From assembly GCA_022360555.1 (NCBI GenBank), contig JAKSCQ010000087.1:1-41094 (forward strand): a stretch of DNA of 41,094 nt, written 5' to 3'. Of the stretch, positions 34,417 to 41,094 are shown piece by piece. Within the stretch, counting starts at the first letter, position 1, and every line of letters starts with the position of its first letter. The notes under the pieces were generated by a model that worked only from the letters and a program-made list of their open reading frames with translations, had not been told where the DNA came from and searched no databases. The translations under genes were made by a program, and so were the position numbers. Origin of the DNA: Pseudomonadales bacterium (GTDB lineage Bacteria; Pseudomonadota; Gammaproteobacteria; Pseudomonadales; Alcanivoracaceae).

Positions 34417-35325
34417 ATGGCCACTCTTTTTGTCGAAAATCTGACCGTCGCGGACTTCTCCTACCTGCACCCCAAGCGGGGCATGGTGGGCGAATCCTGG
34501 CTGGTGGATCTGGAACTCAGCGGTGACCTGGATCATCAGGGCATGGTGTTCGATTTCGGCCACATCAAGAAAACCATCAAGCGCATCATCGATGACAACG
34601 TGGACCACCGCCTGCTGGTGCCCGTCGACAGCGAACAGGCCACCGTCGCCGAGAAAGGCAGCGACACCAGCCTGGAATGGCAATACCGGGGTGGCTGCAT
34701 CCGCATGGTGGCCCCCAGCGACAGCCTGCTGCTGATGTCGGGCCCGGAGATCTCCAAGGCCAGCCTGACACTTTACCTGATGGAGCTGGTACAGACCGTG
34801 GTGCCGGACAATGTGGCCGAGGTTCGCATTGTCCTGCGCGAGGAAGACCTGGGCACCGCGCCCTTCTACCACTACTCCCACGGCCTCAAGAAACACGACG
34901 GCAACTGCCAGCGCATTGCCCATGGCCATCGCTCCAGCATCCATATTTTCGAGAATGGCCGCCGCAGCCGTTACTGGGAAAAGCTCTGGGCGGACCGCTG
35001 GGAAGACATCTACCTGGGCACCGAGGAAGATCTGGAAGGGACCTATTACATTGACGAGATCCCCCACCACCGCTTCCGCTACGACGCGCCCCAGGGGCAT
35101 TTCGAGCTGGTAATCCCGGAGGACCACTGTTACCTGGTGGACACCGACACCACCGTGGAGCAGCTAGCCGCCCATATCGCCGAACAGCTTTCCATCGAGG
35201 CGCCGGGCAAGCACTTCCGGGTGCGGGCCTTCGAGGGCATCGGCAAGGGCGCCATCGCCGAAGCCGGCGAAAACCTGCCCGGCAAGACCCAAACCGGCTG
35301 GCTCACCGGGTCGGCGGTGATTTGA
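34417..35325 (+). CDS. tandem 6-pyruvoyl-tetrahydropterin synthase / QueD-family protein
   Basis: 302 residues from ATG 34417, about twice the length of QueD. The N-terminal half (1-125) keeps the MVFDFGHIKKTIKRIIDDNVDHRLL block (FDF...DH) but has VGESW where HGH would be. The C-terminal half keeps the metal and Cys site, H155-G-L-K-K-H-D-G-N-C164...H169-G-H171, and a C-terminal VEQLAAHIAEQL, but lacks the FDF...LDH block. The active site therefore appears split between the two halves. QueD makes 6-carboxytetrahydropterin for queuosine; PTPS makes a biopterin precursor. The exact product here is unknown. No other pterin gene is nearby. Confidence 0.83.
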   Translation: MATLFVENLTVADFSYLHPKRGMVGESWLVDLELSGDLDHQGMVFDFGHIKKTIKRIIDDNVDHRLLVPVDSEQATVAEKGSDTSLEWQYRGGCIRMVAPSDSLLLMSGPEISKASLTLYLMELVQTVVPDNVAEVRIVLREEDLGTAPFYHYSHGLKKHDGNCQRIAHGHRSSIHIFENGRRSRYWEKLWADRWEDIYLGTEEDLEGTYYIDEIPHHRFRYDAPQGHFELVIPEDHCYLVDTDTTVEQLAAHIAEQLSIEAPGKHFRVRAFEGIGKGAIAEAGENLPGKTQTGWLTGSAVI

Positions 35326-35360
35326 AGCACCTTGCAAATCGCCACCACCGACCGCAGGCC

Positions 35361-35559
35361 CCATGCTTGCGTGGCGATGGGGGTTGGAGTGGTGCCGGAT
35401 CGGGATTATCTGGATAGGCCTGTCGAGTCCTGAGATGCCTGATCGCCCGGAGGGCGATTTCCGCGCAAGCGCGGTTCGCGCCCTGGAAGGGCGCTCCTTG
35501 TAGAAAGCACCGGGGTTGGGGAACGTTTCAGGCCTTCCCAATCCAACCCATCGCAACTC
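35361..35559. repeat. dispersed about 200-bp repeat, copy A
   Basis: Aligned over its length with 39914-40122, with long identical blocks (for example GGATCGGGATTATCTGGATA). It contains four hairpins: CCATGC-TT-GCGTGG, ATCGCCC-GGA-GGGCGAT, CCGCGC-AA-GCGCGG and GCGCCCT-GGA-AGGGCGC. The first and last have the REP form, in opposite orientation. It fills the gap between the convergent PTPS-family and LysR genes. Confidence 0.85.
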
Positions 35560-36507
35560 CTACTCCTCCGCCAGAATACTTTCCGCTTCTTCCTGGATCA
35601 GCCGGCGCAGCCAGCGGTGGGCCACGTTGTGGTGCAGCAGGGAGGACCAGGCCATTTTCAGTTCGAACTGGGGAATGTCGAAGGGCGGCTTCTTGATCAG
35701 CAGGCGCTCATTCTGCGCCTGCATCCTTGCCACCCGGCTGGGCAGGGTTGCCACCAGGTCGTTGTTCATGGCCAGCAGGGCCGGCATCTGATAGTGACGG
35801 GTAAAAATGCTGATCTTGCGGCTTTTGCCCAGTTGTTCCAGGGCATGGTCAATCCAGCCCAGACCACCGAGTTTTTCCGGGTTCATGCCAAAGCCGACAC
35901 CAAAGCCGGTCTTGGACACCCAGATATGCTGGGCAGACAGGTAGCTGTCCAGATTGAAGTTTTTGGCAATGGGGTTGTCGCGGTTGAGCAGGCAGGAGAA
36001 AGAATCCTTCCACAAGCTCACCTGGTGAAAGGACCCGGGAATCTCGTTGAAGCGATTCACCGCCATGTCCACCCGCCCCTGCTCCATGTCCTGATAACTC
36101 ACATCGGAGGGGGTCAGGAAATCCAGTACCACATTGGGCGCCTCGGCCCGCAGGCGACGCACGATATGTGGCACCAGGGTCGCTTCGGCATAGTCGCTGG
36201 TCATGATGCGGAACACCCGCCGGCTCTCCTCCGGCCGGAATACGTCTTCCGGGGTGAACAACTGCTCGGCCTGGGCCAGGATCTGGCGAACCAGCGGCCG
36301 CAGTTCCTGGGCCCGTTCGGTGGCGGTCATCCCATCACTGGTACGAATCAGCAGGGGGTCACCAAACAGCTCGCGAAGCCGCTTGAGGGAATTGCTCATT
36401 GCCGGCTGGGTAATGCCCAGTTGCTCGGCAGCCCGGGTGACATTCTGCTCGCGTAGCAGCACATCCAGATACTTGAGCAGGTTGAGGTCTGCGGAGCCTA
36501 TATTCAT
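35560..36507 (-). CDS. LysR-family transcriptional regulator
   Basis: 315 residues. The N-terminal winged helix-turn-helix (about 4-62, DLNLLKYLDVLLREQNVTRA, LGITQPAMSNSLKRLRELFG) is followed by a periplasmic-binding-like effector domain (about 92-300). The sequence is closest in feel to the NodD/NahR/LeuO branch (ADLNLL start, DPLLIRTSDGM). ATTCATTCAGTGAAT near its start may be an autoregulatory site. The target genes are not evident; the nearest upstream genes are the AmrZ-like and GGDEF genes. Confidence 0.93.
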   Translation of the reverse strand: MNIGSADLNLLKYLDVLLREQNVTRAAEQLGITQPAMSNSLKRLRELFGDPLLIRTSDGMTATERAQELRPLVRQILAQAEQLFTPEDVFRPEESRRVFRIMTSDYAEATLVPHIVRRLRAEAPNVVLDFLTPSDVSYQDMEQGRVDMAVNRFNEIPGSFHQVSLWKDSFSCLLNRDNPIAKNFNLDSYLSAQHIWVSKTGFGVGFGMNPEKLGGLGWIDHALEQLGKSRKISIFTRHYQMPALLAMNNDLVATLPSRVARMQAQNERLLIKKPPFDIPQFELKMAWSSLLHHNVAHRWLRRLIQEEAESILAEE

Positions 36508-37137
36508 TCAGTGAATAGCCGTTTAGCGGTACATCATTGAAATGGATTTTAGCCTGAATATTTCCCCCAATGCCAACCGCAAGCGCGGTGCTGACGAAAG
36601 GTCCCGCCCCTGGCCCTCTCTTTCCGCCGCCTGCCATCGCGCCACCAGCGGATTCCGGCACGTTCCGGTGAAATGCACAGGCCAGCACCTGGTGCCGGCC
36701 TGTCACTGTGTGCAGAAGGTCACATCCACGAAACCATCGTTTATGTAAAAAAAATTTTTACCGCTCCCAATGTTAACGAGGTCTCCCTTTGGCCCCTAAT
36801 GGCATGCTGCCAGTATCGCCTGGAAGCAAAAAAATGCGTAAGGTTCCAAGGAATTCCTGCAAGACTCCTTGCACCACAGGCTGACAGACAGGCATCGCAA
36901 TGCAGGTGCGATCATTGAAGGCGCATGTCAGCACATCGACCTTTGTGCCTGAAAACGACAGCGACGATTGAAAACCAGCCCGCAAGTCCAAAGGGCGCCG
37001 CCTGAAGCGCAAGGAGTGTTGCAGAGGTTCCCGGTTCTTTTTTCCTGTAAAGGATACGTCCTGCCAGCTTTCATGCAGCAGTTAGCCCGATAATGGCAGT
37101 ACATAATGATGTTCGCAGGCGCGATTCAGAGGTAGAT
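36508..37137. other. 630-bp gene-free divergent region
   Basis: No credible gene is seen. It contains a strong AT palindrome, GTAAAAA-3-TTTTTAC, at 36745-36761, and the LysR-proximal ATTCATTCAGTGAAT. The unusual length for a regulator pair suggests several binding sites or an unannotated small RNA. The TACATAAT at 37101-37108 could be a -10 element for the AmrZ-like gene. Confidence 0.5.
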
Positions 37138-37410
37138 ATGACAAATAACGTAACCACGCGGGCTGAGAAGTTCGTGGTTCGTTTTCCCAACGGCATGCGT
37201 ACGGAAGTGTCCGAGGCTGCCAGCCACAGCCACCGCAGCATGAATGCGGAAATCATTGCACGACTGGAACACAGTCTCAGTAACTGGCCGCAAACCCTGC
37301 CCCACGGCGAGCCGGCCATTCCCGTGGGCAACGAGGAGGCCTTCCTGCTGGAGCGCTTCCGGCAGCTTCCCCTGGCAAAACAACAGGCCTTGTTGGCCCT
37401 ATTGGACTAA
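37138..37410 (+). CDS. amrZ: AmrZ-like ribbon-helix-helix DNA-binding regulator
   Basis: 90 residues from ATG 37138, with GAGGT 4 bases upstream; an ATG 45 bp earlier is less likely. The DNA-contact strand K11-F-V-V-R15-F-P-N-G-M and helix HRSMNAEIIARLEHSL match AmrZ of Pseudomonas almost residue for residue, including the Lys, Val and Arg that contact DNA there. The C-terminal LLERFRQLPLAKQQALLALL also matches the AmrZ tetramerisation end. AmrZ controls alginate, motility and cyclic-di-GMP genes, including repression of a diguanylate cyclase gene. Here a GGDEF gene starts about 97 bp downstream on the same strand. Confidence 0.8.
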   Translation: MTNNVTTRAEKFVVRFPNGMRTEVSEAASHSHRSMNAEIIARLEHSLSNWPQTLPHGEPAIPVGNEEAFLLERFRQLPLAKQQALLALLD

Positions 37411-37507
37411 CGGCACCGACCTTTTGTCCCTACAATGCGCCGTTGGCCGCCTGCGCATGTCTCCATTTGCAGGCATACTCTACTATCAGGAAGGCCGCCG
37501 CCGTTTC

Positions 37508-38764
37508 ATGGACAGGAAAGGAGTCTCTCCGGCCGTGACAGCACCCCAAACCCACAACCCTTTACCCACGGGCAGTGATATTTCCCTGCCCTGGCACCTG
37601 CGGCTCCCCAAACCGCTGGAAAAGGATTTTCGTATCTACTTTCGCGCCAGCGTCACTGCTGTTACCCCCTGGGCGCTGGGGCTGGTGGCCATTCTCATTG
37701 CCACGGCCATGCTGGTGGAATCGCGCGTGTCCATGGAGATTCTCTCCACCTCCTGGCGGGTACGGCTCTTTACCCTGATGCTCGCTGGCGGCTGTTTTTT
37801 CCTGAATGCCCAGCCACGCTGGCGGGAATGGCTACACCCCGCCACCCTGGTGCTCGCCTTTGCCATTGCCTTTACCGGCAACTATCTGGGCATGGCCATC
37901 GACCATCCGCTCTCCTATACCTTCTTCCTGCATACGCCACTGGCCATCATCCTGATCTGCATTCTGATCCGGGTGCCATTCTACTCCGCCCTGGCCAGCT
38001 CCATCCTGATGATCATCGCCATGGTTACCAGCATGTTGCTGGGGCCCGAGCGACAGCCCCATGAAATCACCACCCTGACCCTAGTGACCCTGGCATTCGC
38101 CACCATGAGCCTGTTCGGCCAGTATGTGTACGAGCGGCTGCTGCGCCAGCACTTCCTGTCCGAGCATGTGTTGTACCAACACCGTAACGAACTGCATTCC
38201 GCCAATCTGGTGCTGGAAAGCCAGGCCACGGTTGACGGCATGACCGGCTGCATCAACCGGCGCGGCATGGAGTCACGCCTCAATCACCTGTACCACCTGC
38301 TCAACCAGGGCAGCCCGGATGCCCCGCAACGCATCACCCTGATGCTGTTCGATATCGACTTCTTCAAGCAGTACAACGATACCTACGGCCACCCGGCCGG
38401 AGACGAATGCCTGAAAAAAGTCTCCAGCGTGCCGCTGTCCATGGTGCAGAGCGACAAGGATTTCGTGGCCCGCTATGGCGGCGAGGAATTCGTGATCGTG
38501 CTCACCGATTCCAGCTTCAACGATGCGTTGGTCTTCGCTGAACGCATGCGCAACCGGGTAGAACAACTGGGCCTTCCCCACAGCGGCTCCCGGGTCAGCC
38601 AGGTGGTCACCATCAGCGTGGGCGTCGCCTGCTCGGACGGCAGCGCGGAAAACGGCGCGGAACTGCTCAAGCAAGCGGACGAAGCGCTCTACCAGGCCAA
38701 GGGAGCCGGCAGGAACCGGGTGGCGTTGATGAGCAATCAGGGAATGGTGGAGATGCTGAATTAG
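37508..38764 (+). CDS. membrane-bound diguanylate cyclase (GGDEF)
   Basis: 418 residues from ATG 37508; ATG 37457 and GTG 37535 are alternatives. About six membrane helices span residues 45-210 (for example WALGLVAILIATAMLV, LAIILICILIRV, SILMIIAMVTSMLL). The C-terminal GGDEF domain (about 250-410) has FDIDFFKQYNDTYGHPAGDE and the catalytic G324-G-E-E-F328. The inhibitory I-site is changed to S315-x-x-D318 instead of R-x-x-D, so product inhibition may be lost. It would make cyclic-di-GMP in response to a membrane-sensed signal. Its stop codon lies within the heptad-periodic repeat that follows. Confidence 0.92.
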   Translation: MDRKGVSPAVTAPQTHNPLPTGSDISLPWHLRLPKPLEKDFRIYFRASVTAVTPWALGLVAILIATAMLVESRVSMEILSTSWRVRLFTLMLAGGCFFLNAQPRWREWLHPATLVLAFAIAFTGNYLGMAIDHPLSYTFFLHTPLAIILICILIRVPFYSALASSILMIIAMVTSMLLGPERQPHEITTLTLVTLAFATMSLFGQYVYERLLRQHFLSEHVLYQHRNELHSANLVLESQATVDGMTGCINRRGMESRLNHLYHLLNQGSPDAPQRITLMLFDIDFFKQYNDTYGHPAGDECLKKVSSVPLSMVQSDKDFVARYGGEEFVIVLTDSSFNDALVFAERMRNRVEQLGLPHSGSRVSQVVTISVGVACSDGSAENGAELLKQADEALYQAKGAGRNRVALMSNQGMVEMLN

Positions 38765-38920
38765 TTAATAGTTAAGAATGAATAATTAATAGCTGCGTGA
38801 CCAGGCCAAATTCGCGCTTGCACGCGAAGAGGCCGCGCCCAAAACATAAGCGCGGCCTCTTGCGTTGAACAACAGGAAAAGCCGCTTCGCGACGTTATTA
38901 ATTATTCATTATTAACTATT
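38765..38920. repeat. inverted repeat with AT-rich heptad-periodic arms around a core hairpin
   Basis: Left heptads TTAATAG, TTAAGAA, TGAATAA, TTAATAG (38765-38792), with GAATTAG before them containing the GGDEF stop, are complementary to right heptads in 38894-38920 at 25 of 27 positions. The right array runs into the last codons and stop of the M23 gene. The interior holds a GC-rich hairpin (38827-38861) and an overlapping TTCGCG-6-CGCGAA. The layout is the same as at 30231-30387, with different arm sequence. Confidence 0.82.
38827..38861. terminator. core hairpin, bidirectional terminator
   Basis: AAGAGGCCGCG pairs perfectly with CGCGGCCTCTT around a 13-base loop starting CCCAAAA. Convergent GGDEF and M23 genes flank it. 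It shares GGCCGCGCCCAAA with the hairpin at 30293-30325. Confidence 0.78.
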
Positions 38921-39731
38921 CATTCATCTTTGGCACCACCATCACCGGATCCAGCCGCACCTCGAACCAGTTAAGTCGCCAGTCCAGATGCGGCCCCGTG
39001 GCGCGGCCGCCGGCGCCGACTTTTGCCACCGGTTCGCCCTGTTTGACCGTCTGCCCCTCTGTCACCAGCACTTCGCTGAGATGAATCATGGTGGAAGACA
39101 CGCCATAGCCGTGGTCCAGGATCAGGGTGCCGCCGGAGTAGTAGTTGTCATCCTGCACCAGGGTCACCACCGCATCCGCCGGGGCCACCACCACCGTGCC
39201 GGTGGGGCGGGCCACGTCCACACCATAGTGCGGACGGCCCGGCTTGCCGTTGTAGACACGCTGGCTGCCGTAGACGCCGCTGATGCGACCGGTCAGCGGC
39301 CACTGGAAATCACTGAGGAAGGACAGCCGGTCGGAATCCGTGGCGCGGGCCGCCTTGATCTCGGCCACTTCCCGGCGGATACGTTTCAGCACGGCTTCCG
39401 GCGGCGGTTCCACGGTGCGCTTGGGCACGCCCTCTATTCGCTGGATATCATACTCACGCTTTTCCAGTGCAATCGGCACGGTTTGGTTCCGGCCCTCGCG
39501 GCTGAGCACCAGCTCCTGCTCCAGAGCGGCATCGCGACCAAAGCCGACCGCGAAGAAACCGTCCGGGGTCGTCCGCACCGCCCGGTCGCCCAGTTTGACC
39601 GTCACGCCCGGCGCCACCTGCCCACGCAGCAGGCTGCCCTGGGTACGTTTGCCCTCCAAAGACAGCAGCCAGTCGTTGGCGATGGCCGGAGCGGTGAGGC
39701 AAAGGGCAAGAAACACAGCAAGCCATTTCAC
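38916..39731 (-). CDS. M23-family (LytM-like) protein with altered zinc site
   Basis: 271 residues from GTG 39731; AGGAAAA lies 5 bases upstream and a Sec signal (MKWLAVFLALCLTAPAIA) follows. The C-terminal LytM domain has H168-Y-G-V-D172 (first two zinc ligands). The usual H-x-H is P-H248-L-D250, so the last ligand is Asp instead of His. A central helical segment (EAVLKRIRREVAEIKAARA) precedes it. It is either an active zinc endopeptidase using Asp as ligand or an inactive LytM factor that activates amidases. A heptamer tandem array lies 77 bp upstream of its start. Confidence 0.86.
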   Translation of the reverse strand: MKWLAVFLALCLTAPAIANDWLLSLEGKRTQGSLLRGQVAPGVTVKLGDRAVRTTPDGFFAVGFGRDAALEQELVLSREGRNQTVPIALEKREYDIQRIEGVPKRTVEPPPEAVLKRIRREVAEIKAARATDSDRLSFLSDFQWPLTGRISGVYGSQRVYNGKPGRPHYGVDVARPTGTVVVAPADAVVTLVQDDNYYSGGTLILDHGYGVSSTMIHLSEVLVTEGQTVKQGEPVAKVGAGGRATGPHLDWRLNWFEVRLDPVMVVPKMNE

Positions 39732-39807
39732 GTCTATTTTCCTGTTTCCAACCGTGGATGGGGAAAGTCTCTCGTATTCCGGGGAGCCATTGCACGCAAA
39801 AAAGATT

Positions 39808-39851
39808 GAGTTTCGAGTTTCGAGTTTCGAGTTTCGAGTTTCGAGTTTCGA
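39808..39851. repeat. tandem heptamer array (GAGTTTC, six copies)
   Basis: Six perfect GAGTTTC units run from 39808 to 39849, followed by a partial unit. Read on the minus strand the unit is GAAACTC. The array is upstream of the M23 gene start, inside the approximately 400-bp gap (39732-40134) that separates it from the HD-GYP gene. Copy number is likely to vary by slippage and could change promoter spacing. Confidence 0.9.
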
Positions 39852-39913
39852 AAAGCCAAACCGAAATGCCGGAAGGTTGCCAGGAAATTCTGCGCCAGGA
39901 ACGCCCGTGGGAG

Positions 39914-40122
39914 CCATGCTTGCATGGCGAATGGGGGTTGGAGTGGCACCGGATCGGGATTATCTGGATAGATCTGTCGAGTCCTGAGATGCCTGATCGC
40001 CCTCCGGGCGATTTCCGCGCAAGCGCGGTTCGCACCTCAAGTGGTGCTCCTACAGCGACCTTGTAGAAAGCACCGGGGTTGGGGAACTTTTCAGCCTTTC
40101 CCTATCCAACCCATCGCAACTC
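39914..40122. repeat. dispersed about 200-bp repeat, copy B
   Basis: Matches copy A (35361-35559). Its hairpins are CCATGC-TT-GCATGG, ATCGCCC-TCC-GGGCGAT, CCGCGC-AA-GCGCGG and GCACC-6-GGTGC. Compared with copy A the last stem has changed on both sides while keeping pairing. It is about 10 bases longer, with an insertion after the last hairpin. It lies between the 3' end of the HD-GYP gene and the M23 gene. Confidence 0.85.
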
Positions 40123-40134
40123 GCAACCCATCGC

Positions 40135-41094
40135 TCACAAAAACGCCGCGGCGTCATCCACATCCAGTTGCACCGGGTCCAGGTGCCGCTCCGCATAATG
40201 GCGCCACACCCGGGAGCGGATGAACAGCCGGTAAAGATCCGGGTCCAGATGATCGTTGTCGCGCATGCGCTGCATGATGCCCAACGCTTCGCTGAGCTTC
40301 AGCGGCGTCTTGTAGGGGCGCTCCTTGGCGGTGAGGGCTTCGAACACGTCGGCGATGGCCATGATGCGCGCCGGGATAGACATCTGATCCCGGGTGAGCC
40401 CGCGCGGGAAGCCGGTGCCATCCATTTTTTCGTGGTGACCACCGGCATACTCCGGCACCTGCCGCAACTTGCGGGGGAAAGGCAGGGACTCGAGCATGTC
40501 CAGGGTCACGTCCATGTGACCATTGATGATCTCGCGCTCCTCCGGGGTCAGGGTGCCCCGGGGAATGCAAAGGTTGTAAACCTCATCGTCGGTGAGCAGG
40601 GGCAGCACCTTGCCCCGGGCATTGGTCCAGGTCCGCGAGGCAATGTCCCTGACCCGTTGCTGGTCGGCTTCAGCCATGGCTTCGCCGCCCTGGTTGATCC
40701 GTTCCAGAAAGGCCAAATCCTCCTCCAGGCCACGCAGCTCCCTTTCCATGCGCTCACGGTGGGCATCCACCTGGTCCGGCGTCTGCAAGCAGGCGATCTC
40801 ATAGCGGGACAGGATATCCCCCCGCACAGCGGCAAAGCGGCTGGCGACCTCGTCGATGCGATCATGCAGGGTGTGCAGCTTGGTGGACTTGTCGAGCACC
40901 GAGTCCGGCGTGGCCAGCTTGCCGCAGTCGTGCAGCCAGGCGGCCACGTGCAGCTCATACCAGCCATCCTCATCCAGATGGAAATCAGCGAAATCCCCGT
41001 CGTCATCGCAGACCGCCTGGGCCAGCAGCTCGGTGATCACCGGCACCCGCTGACAATGGGCGCTGGTATGCGGGCTCTTGGCATCAATGGCCTG
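40135..41094 (-). CDS. HD-GYP-domain cyclic-di-GMP phosphodiesterase (5' end outside window)
   Basis: 319 residues are visible and the frame stays open to the right edge; the segment AIDAKSPHTSAHCQRVPVIT just inside the edge is part of the HD-GYP fold, so the start lies beyond. Motifs: HD in AAWLHDCGKLATP, and HHEKMDGTGFP, the H-H-E-x-x-D-G-x-G-Y/F-P block. About 100 residues with coiled-coil character are inserted between the HD motif and the GYP block. HD-GYP enzymes degrade cyclic-di-GMP to pGpG/GMP, opposing the GGDEF protein encoded at 37508. Sensor domains, if any, are outside the window. Confidence 0.9.
   Translation of the reverse strand, partial: QAIDAKSPHTSAHCQRVPVITELLAQAVCDDDGDFADFHLDEDGWYELHVAAWLHDCGKLATPDSVLDKSTKLHTLHDRIDEVASRFAAVRGDILSRYEIACLQTPDQVDAHRERMERELRGLEEDLAFLERINQGGEAMAEADQQRVRDIASRTWTNARGKVLPLLTDDEVYNLCIPRGTLTPEEREIINGHMDVTLDMLESLPFPRKLRQVPEYAGGHHEKMDGTGFPRGLTRDQMSIPARIMAIADVFEALTAKERPYKTPLKLSEALGIMQRMRDNDHLDPDLYRLFIRSRVWRHYAERHLDPVQLDVDDAAAFL

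Noticed and set aside
35164..35556. minus-strand frame over repeat copy A, with a similar frame over copy B (39454-40035)
   Set aside because: The shared peptide (ALARKSP-GRSGISGLD) results only from the dispersed DNA repeat; there is no start signal, and the frame overlaps well-supported genes.
39808..39851. CRISPR array
   Set aside because: Units are 7 bp with no spacers and no cas gene in the window.

Overview
The window looks like chromosomal DNA from a GC-rich marine gammaproteobacterium of the Alcanivorax / hydrocarbon-degrader type. This is inferred from gene content (Baeyer-Villiger monooxygenase cluster, AmrZ-like regulator, DUF3570/DUF4266 proteins, Pseudomonas-style REP hairpins). 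No rRNA, tRNA, CRISPR array, transposase or phage gene is visible.

Region 1 (1-24936) appears to be one large envelope locus. On the minus strand, 9430 to 1 is a compact operon with overlapping or nearly touching genes. It encodes a small secreted protein, three TPR proteins (two of them lipoproteins), another small secreted protein, an ExbB/TolQ/MotA-type proton channel, two ExbD/TolR partners and a TonB/AgmX-like coiled-coil membrane protein cut by the left edge. This part list resembles the Agl/Glt trans-envelope machines of myxobacteria. Upstream, also minus, 15711 to 9780 encodes a diheme HzsA-related lipoprotein, an SH3-plus-barrel protein, an OMP_myx_plus-type barrel, a TlpA thioredoxin, a DUF4266 lipoprotein and a DUF3570 barrel. 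Divergently on the plus strand, 15892-22493 encodes a CXXCH protein, a CXXCH/LamG lipoprotein, a Tat-exported DUF1501-like protein and ApbE (FAD:protein FMN transferase). A second copy of the small-protein/TPR gene pair (24936 to 22573) closes the locus. The simplest reading is an uncharacterised energised envelope complex combined with an extracytoplasmic heme/flavin redox module.

Region 2 (25451-36507) is mostly metabolic. It holds an LEA14-like lipoprotein and a locus laid out like mycobacterial virS-mymA-lipR-sadH, in which the AraC/VirS-like regulator is interrupted by an in-frame amber codon. Next come a 3D-domain protein and a lipoprotein alpha/beta hydrolase whose divergent start codons lie 3 bp apart, an SDR, and acpH, a GNAT and hinT. 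A tandem PTPS-family protein and a LysR regulator end the region.

Region 3 (36508-41094) concerns cyclic-di-GMP and cell wall. An AmrZ-like ribbon-helix-helix regulator lies directly upstream of a membrane GGDEF protein, followed by an M23-family protein and an HD-GYP protein cut by the right edge.

The intergenic DNA is unusually structured. There are REP pairs, a 200-bp dispersed repeat in two copies, a 268-bp nested inverted-repeat element inside the redox operon, and an 83-bp nested palindrome. Most striking are four elements built from about 7-bp periodic units of four unrelated sequences. Three of these form arms of inverted repeats between convergent genes, and two of those enclose the same type of core terminator hairpin.
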